Shown one piece after another: positions 37,497-41,473 of a stretch of 41,473 nt of DNA. Positions within the stretch are counted from its first letter, which is position 1. Every line of letters begins with the position of its first letter. The DNA comes from Nitrospirota bacterium (lineage in GTDB: Bacteria; Nitrospirota; Thermodesulfovibrionia; Thermodesulfovibrionales; JdFR-85). The notes beneath the pieces are model-generated. The model was not told the DNA's origin. It ran no database searches and saw only the letters and a program-made list of their open reading frames with translations. Made by a program: the position numbers and the translations under genes. Location: contig WGER01000078.1 in assembly GCA_015492645.1 (NCBI GenBank), positions 1-41,473 on the forward strand. Direction: 5' to 3'.

Positions 37497-40025
37497 ATGC
37501 AGGAATACATAGTAATAAGAGGTGCAAGGGAACACAATCTCAAGAATCTGAACCTCCAGATTCCCAGAAACAGAATAGTTGTTATTACAGGCCCCTCTGG
37601 TTCAGGAAAGTCATCCCTTGCAATAGACACCATCTATGCTGAAGGACAGAGGCGATATGTCCAGAGTTTGAGCAACTATGCAAGACAGTTTATTGGAGAG
37701 TTGAAAAAACCCGATGTCGATTCCATAGAGGGGTTATCACCTTCCATATGTATAGATCAGAAGACCGTCACACGTTCCGGACGCTCCACTCTTGGCACAA
37801 TCACCGAGATATATGACTACATGAGGGTGCTATATACCCGGATTGGGAGGGCATTCTGTTTCAGGTGCGGTAACAAAATCCAGATGCAGAATGCAGAAGA
37901 CATACTGCAGGGACTCCTGGAATTACCTGAAGGCACCAGGATCCAGATCCTCTCCCCTATAGTCAGAGAAAGGAAGGGAGAATACAGAAAAGAACTTCAG
38001 CAACTCCGGAGAGAGGGATTCATACGGGCGAGGATAGATGGGCAGATGGTGGATCTGACTGAGGAGATCAAACTGAAGAAACAGAAGAGGCATACCATTG
38101 AGGTGGTGATTGATAGACTCATAATCAAACCCGGCATTCAGAGACACCTCAGACACTCAATAGACCTTGCCCTCCGATACTCTGACACCGTTGTGGTGAA
38201 CCTGGTGGACGAAGACAGGGATATCCTTTACAGCCGCACACTCGCATGCCAGAAGTGTGGTATAGGCTATCCCGAAATTACCCCCATGTTCTTTTCCTTT
38301 AACAGTCCTCTGGGGGCATGTCCGAGATGCAGGGGACTCGGCTATGAAGGACTGTCTGAGGAAGATGAGGAATACACGGAATGGACAGACCTCAAACCCT
38401 GCAGAGAATGTGGAGGGTATCGGCTCAAGAAAGAGGCCCTCGGTATAAAGGTCGGAGGGCTCCATATCGGCGAATTCTCACACCTGTCGGTGAAAGAGGC
38501 TATCAGGTTTATTGAGGACCTGGACCTCACTGAAAGGGAATCACAGATAGGTGAAAGGATACTGAAAGTGGTGAAGGAGAGGCTATCCTTTCTTGATTAT
38601 GTCGGGCTCGGATACCTCACCCTTGACAGGCCAGCCTTCAGCCTGTCAGGGGGCGAAGCCCAGAGGGTCAGACTCGCGACCCAACTCGGCACATCCCTGA
38701 CAGGTGTAGTCTATGTACTGGACGAACCGAGTATAGGACTACACCCGAGGGACTTTGAGAGACTCCTGGACGCACTCCGGAAAACGAGGGATGAAGACAA
38801 TTCTGTAATAGTGGTGGAACACGATGAGGAGACGATCAGGAGCGCTGACTACATCGTTGACCTCGGTCCCGGCGGTGGCAATGACGGAGGTTACGTAGTG
38901 GCCCAGGGACCACCCGAGGTGATTATCAATACAGAGGCATCCATCACAGGCCAGTATCTGTCTGGCAGAAAGGAGATACCTGTTCCACCTCTGCGGCGGC
39001 AACCAAAGGGGTTTCTCACTATAGTTGGTGCCACAAGAAACAACCTCAAGGGGATAGATGTGAGAATCCCTCTCGGGGTATTTGTCTGTGTAACAGGTGT
39101 ATCGGGCTCTGGCAAGAGCACCTTGGTTATGGAGATACTCTACAGGGCCCTGAAGGAGAGAAGGCCACAGGGCAATCCTGCACTTGGATACGAGAGGATA
39201 GAGGGTATGGAACAGGTAAGGAGGGTCGCCTCTGTTGACCAGAGACCCCTCGGCAGGACCCCAAGGTCAAACCCGGCCACCTATACAGGAATCTTCTCCT
39301 ACATCAGGGAACTCTTCTCCATGACCACAGAGGCGAGGATGAAGGGGTTCTCCCGTTCAAGGTTCAGTTTCAACCTCAAGGGGGGCAGATGTGAGGCCTG
39401 CTCCGGAGAGGGCTTCAAAAAGGTGAGGATGCAATTTCTTCCAGATGTGTTTGTCCCCTGTGATCACTGTGGCGGCAAGAGATACAACACCGATACACTC
39501 ACCGTGAGGTTCAAGGGTAAAAATATAGCAGAGGTGCTTGAGATGACGGTATCTGAGGCATACTCCTTTTTCTCAAACATCCCCCCTTTGAGGGAGAAAC
39601 TGCAGATCCTGGTGGATGTCGGACTTGGATACATCAAACTGGGACAATCGGCAACAACACTGTCAGGGGGTGAGGCCCAGAGGGTCAGACTTGCAAAGGA
39701 ACTGAGCAGGTCATTGAGATCAGAAACGGTATATATACTGGATGAACCCACCGTGGGCCTGCATTTTATAGATATACACAGGCTGATAGAGGTCCTCAAC
39801 CGGCTTGTAGACAGGGGGAATACCGTTGTGGTGATAGAGCATAATCTCGATATTATAAAGTCTGCAGACTATATCATAGACCTTGGTCCTGAAGGTGGAG
39901 AAGAGGGTGGAAGGGTGGTGGCTGAAGGGACACCTGAAGAGGTCTCTGAGGTGGAGGCATCATACACAGGTCGTTTCCTCAGACCAAAGTTGATCTCAAG
40001 GGGTACCTTCCTGAGGGTAAAATGA
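37497..40025 (+). CDS. uvrA: Excinuclease ABC subunit UvrA, short form without insertion domain
   Basis: An 842-residue nucleotide-excision-repair ATPase; typical UvrA has about 940. Walker A motifs are at residues 32-39 (GPSGSGKS) and about 534-541 (GVSGSGKS). Signatures [13 protein letters not shown] and [13 protein letters not shown] and Walker B segments [14 protein letters not shown] and [13 protein letters not shown] are present. The UvrB-binding region (about 120-240) and the zinc modules (CQKC/CPRC, then CEAC/CDHC) are kept. CPRC at about 275 is followed only 27 residues later by CRECGGYRL at about 302, where typical UvrA has roughly 100 residues more. The insertion domain is therefore essentially missing. 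It overlaps apbE by 4 nt (ATGA). Confidence 0.95.
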   Translation: MQEYIVIRGAREHNLKNLNLQIPRNRIVVITGPSGSGKSSLAIDTIYAEGQRRYVQSLSNYARQFIGELKKPDVDSIEGLSPSICIDQKTVTRSGRSTLGTITEIYDYMRVLYTRIGRAFCFRCGNKIQMQNAEDILQGLLELPEGTRIQILSPIVRERKGEYRKELQQLRREGFIRARIDGQMVDLTEEIKLKKQKRHTIEVVIDRLIIKPGIQRHLRHSIDLALRYSDTVVVNLVDEDRDILYSRTLACQKCGIGYPEITPMFFSFNSPLGACPRCRGLGYEGLSEEDEEYTEWTDLKPCRECGGYRLKKEALGIKVGGLHIGEFSHLSVKEAIRFIEDLDLTERESQIGERILKVVKERLSFLDYVGLGYLTLDRPAFSLSGGEAQRVRLATQLGTSLTGVVYVLDEPSIGLHPRDFERLLDALRKTRDEDNSVIVVEHDEETIRSADYIVDLGPGGGNDGGYVVAQGPPEVIINTEASITGQYLSGRKEIPVPPLRRQPKGFLTIVGATRNNLKGIDVRIPLGVFVCVTGVSGSGKSTLVMEILYRALKERRPQGNPALGYERIEGMEQVRRVASVDQRPLGRTPRSNPATYTGIFSYIRELFSMTTEARMKGFSRSRFSFNLKGGRCEACSGEGFKKVRMQFLPDVFVPCDHCGGKRYNTDTLTVRFKGKNIAEVLEMTVSEAYSFFSNIPPLREKLQILVDVGLGYIKLGQSATTLSGGEAQRVRLAKELSRSLRSETVYILDEPTVGLHFIDIHRLIEVLNRLVDRGNTVVVIEHNLDIIKSADYIIDLGPEGGEEGGRVVAEGTPEEVSEVEASYTGRFLRPKLISRGTFLRVK

Positions 40026-41047
40026 AAAAGATTCTCTTGATTGCTGTGATACTCCTCCTGCTGTCCTGTGAACAGAGACCAAAAATCTTCCGAAAGAGCG
40101 AGTTTCTTATGGATACCATCGTGACCGTTACGGTGGTCTCAGAAGACGAATCAAAGGCGTCTCAGGCAATAGAAAGGGTGTTCAGGGAATTGAAGACCCT
40201 GGAGGGCCTCCTGAACGTCTTTGATCCTAAGAGTGAGGTGTCAGAGGTGAATAGAAACAGTGGAAAGGTATGGACCCTTCTACAGCCCGATACAGTCCAC
40301 CTGCTCAAGGAGGCAAGAGGCATATGTGACTTGACTGAGGGCTACTTTGATATCACTGTCGGTGCTGTAAGCCTCCTTTATGACTTCCACAGGGGGATTG
40401 CCCCTTCAAGGGAAGAGATACAGAAGGCACTGCCACTTGTGGACTGCAGGGGCCTCCTGCTGAGGGACTCGAAGGCGATGCTTAGGAGAGAGGGCATGAG
40501 GATTGACCCTGGTGGAATTACAAAGGGATATGCCGTGGACAGGGCTGTAGAGGTTCTCAGGGCCGAAGGTATAAGGGCGGGACTCGTGGCCCTTGCAGGA
40601 GACATCAGAGGCTTTGGGAGCAAACCAGACGGAAGTGGCTGGAAGGTCGGCATAAGGGATCCCTGGGGGGGACGTGAAGAGGTATTCGCCTATGTTGAGT
40701 TATCTCAGGATATGGCGATCTCCACTTCTGGTAACTACGAGAGGTTTTTCATAAAAAACGGCCGGCTCTATCATCATATCCTGAATCCAAAGACAGGGCT
40801 CCCTGCTGAGGGACTGAAGAGCGTGACCGTCATCGGCCCCAGTGCCACCTATACGGATGCACTCTCCACTGCGGTCTTTGTGATGGGTCTCCAGAAGGGG
40901 ACACCTATAGCAGAATCAAAGGGTTACGAAGTGGTGGCCATTGACGAGAATGGCAGGATATCCATGAGCAGGAGGGCAGAGGAGATGGTGAAAATCCTCT
41001 ATGAGCCCAGGCCAAGAGGTGATAAGGATGCTGCTCAGGGTCATTAA
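40022..41047 (+). CDS. apbE: FAD:protein FMN transferase, lipoprotein
   Basis: A 341-residue ApbE-family lipoprotein (lipobox LLSC at about residue 16). ApbE covalently attaches FMN to Thr of exported flavoproteins such as RnfG/NqrC-type subunits or FMN-binding domains. Motifs are [44 protein letters not shown] and the metal/FAD site [14 protein letters not shown]. The usual NLGG before D is ALAG here. It is translationally coupled to uvrA and followed by a NusG_II protein and a Gx-type membrane protein. That trio is often linked to quinone, flavin or Rnf-type electron transfer. Confidence 0.94.
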   Translation: MKKILLIAVILLLLSCEQRPKIFRKSEFLMDTIVTVTVVSEDESKASQAIERVFRELKTLEGLLNVFDPKSEVSEVNRNSGKVWTLLQPDTVHLLKEARGICDLTEGYFDITVGAVSLLYDFHRGIAPSREEIQKALPLVDCRGLLLRDSKAMLRREGMRIDPGGITKGYAVDRAVEVLRAEGIRAGLVALAGDIRGFGSKPDGSGWKVGIRDPWGGREEVFAYVELSQDMAISTSGNYERFFIKNGRLYHHILNPKTGLPAEGLKSVTVIGPSATYTDALSTAVFVMGLQKGTPIAESKGYEVVAIDENGRISMSRRAEEMVKILYEPRPRGDKDAAQGH

Positions 41048-41405
41048 GGGAACAAGACCCCTCGACTGGGGCCTATTTGTTGTACTCCTGTCTCTGAGTC
41101 TGTCAGGAATGTTTTTTACTAAGACCCTCTACCCTTCTGGCAACTGGGTGTTGATTGAGGTGGAGGGGAAACTCCTTTACAGATTATCCATCTTTGAAGA
41201 GAAAACCATCTCTATTAAAGGACCCATGGGCTACACCACTGTAGAGATAAAAGATGGCAGGGTGAGGGTGAAGGACTCCCCCTGTCCTGAAAAGATATGT
41301 GTAAGACAGGGATGGATACAGAAAGGGGTGATAATCTGCCTCCCGAACAGGGTTGTGATAAGGGTGGGAGGAGAAGACAATAGGGTAGATGCAATCACAG
41401 GATAA
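41028..41405 (+). CDS. NusG domain II-containing membrane-anchored protein
   Basis: From ATG 41028 the product has about 125 residues. There is one N-terminal membrane segment (about 13-33) followed by an extracytoplasmic NusG_II-type beta-domain with a CPEKICVRQGWI motif (Cys pair) and an ICLPNRVVIRV ending. An in-frame ATG at 41001 lies inside apbE; AGAGGTG seven bases before 41028 favours the later start. Such proteins regularly sit between ApbE and Gx transporter genes. Function is unknown; a role in handling reduced cofactors or quinone biosynthesis is inferred. Confidence 0.85.
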   Translation: MLLRVIKGTRPLDWGLFVVLLSLSLSGMFFTKTLYPSGNWVLIEVEGKLLYRLSIFEEKTISIKGPMGYTTVEIKDGRVRVKDSPCPEKICVRQGWIQKGVIICLPNRVVIRVGGEDNRVDAITG

Positions 41406-41473
41406 AAGAAGGATCGCCACCCTCGCGGCCTACGCAATTGTACTGCATCTGCTGGAGCGGATGATACCAACAC
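41389..41473 (+). CDS. Gx transporter / heptaprenyl diphosphate synthase component I-like protein, N-terminus only
   Basis: The frame from ATG 41389 reads MQSQDKRRIATLAAYAIVLHL followed by LERMIPT up to the window end. Its sequence (IATLAAYAIVLHLLE) is the usual start of the Gx transporter family, once called heptaprenyl diphosphate synthase component I. It overlaps the NusG_II gene by 17 nt, fitting the known apbE-NusG_II-Gx order. Only 28 codons are visible, so the call rests on the start and the context. Confidence 0.7.
   Translation, partial: MQSQDKRRIATLAAYAIVLHLLERMIPT

Noticed and set aside
1-41473. Mobile element or prophage origin of the cytochrome locus
   Set aside because: No integrase, transposase, att-like repeats or tRNA boundary were seen, and codon use is uniform across the window.

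Overview
The window comes from a Gram-negative bacterium with intermediate GC content that expresses many c-type cytochromes. Signal peptides and lipoboxes, an outer-membrane beta-barrel, a TonB-family protein and O-antigen-type glycan genes show an outer membrane. Coding strands are purine-rich and use many AGG/AGA and ATA codons, which would suit a thermophile. The gene mix (OmcS-like cytochromes, phasin-UbiB pair, ApbE-NusG_II-Gx set, sigma-54 promoters) suggests Nitrospirota or a related deep-branching, metal- or sulfur-metabolising lineage. That placement is an inference from family resemblance. No tRNA, rRNA, CRISPR array, transposase or phage gene was recognised.

Region 1 (1-17.5 kb, minus strand) is one long, tightly packed operon read leftwards from a sigma-70-type promoter at about 17.51-17.54 kb. 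In transcription order it encodes an NHL beta-propeller, a YVTN propeller lipoprotein, a large beta-barrel with an embedded discoidin-like domain, two CsgG/GNA1162-like lipoproteins, a protein with two domains of the same kind, a parvulin-type prolyl isomerase lipoprotein, a 26-heme lipoprotein cytochrome, a 16-heme cytochrome, an OmcS-like cytochrome, an 8-heme cytochrome, an 864-residue NHL/BACON/FG-GAP protein and the start of another cytochrome. Two sigma-54 promoters lie inside it, at 5.53 and 3.08 kb. Together the genes look like an extracellular electron transfer system: periplasmic wires, an outer-membrane conduit, surface cytochromes and their folding or assembly factors.

Region 2 (17.6-21.6 kb, minus strand) holds three more OmcS/OmcE-like cytochromes in tandem. 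A sigma-54 promoter at 21.39 kb precedes them, two TGT-N10-ACA enhancer-type palindromes lie about 120 bp upstream of that, and a rho-independent terminator follows. The four OmcS-like paralogs keep the order of landmarks of the Geobacter nanowire cytochrome, but three of them carry a CX5CH site where the third CXXCH is expected.

Region 3 (21.6-26.8 kb, plus strand) encodes a TPR membrane glycosyltransferase, an O-antigen ligase-like protein, a phasin-like protein and a UbiB/AarF kinase-like protein. Region 4 (26.8-35.8 kb, minus strand) carries dapB, a small lipoprotein, a UDP-glucuronate-epimerase-like gene, an MFS-TonB-geranylgeranyl reductase operon, and a small protein-birA-coaX-galT-like-uspA operon. 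Region 5 (36.1-41.5 kb) has der, then divergent uvrA-apbE-NusG_II-Gx.

The most notable results are the OmcS-like nanowire paralogs with altered heme motifs, the shared sigma-54 promoter/enhancer logic that ties the two cytochrome regions together, and CsgG-like lipoproteins inside a cytochrome operon. Lesser ones are a recurrent -10-N7-ATG (leaderless) architecture at housekeeping genes, a UvrA without its insertion domain, and a GalT-like protein with HPHTY in place of HxHxQ.
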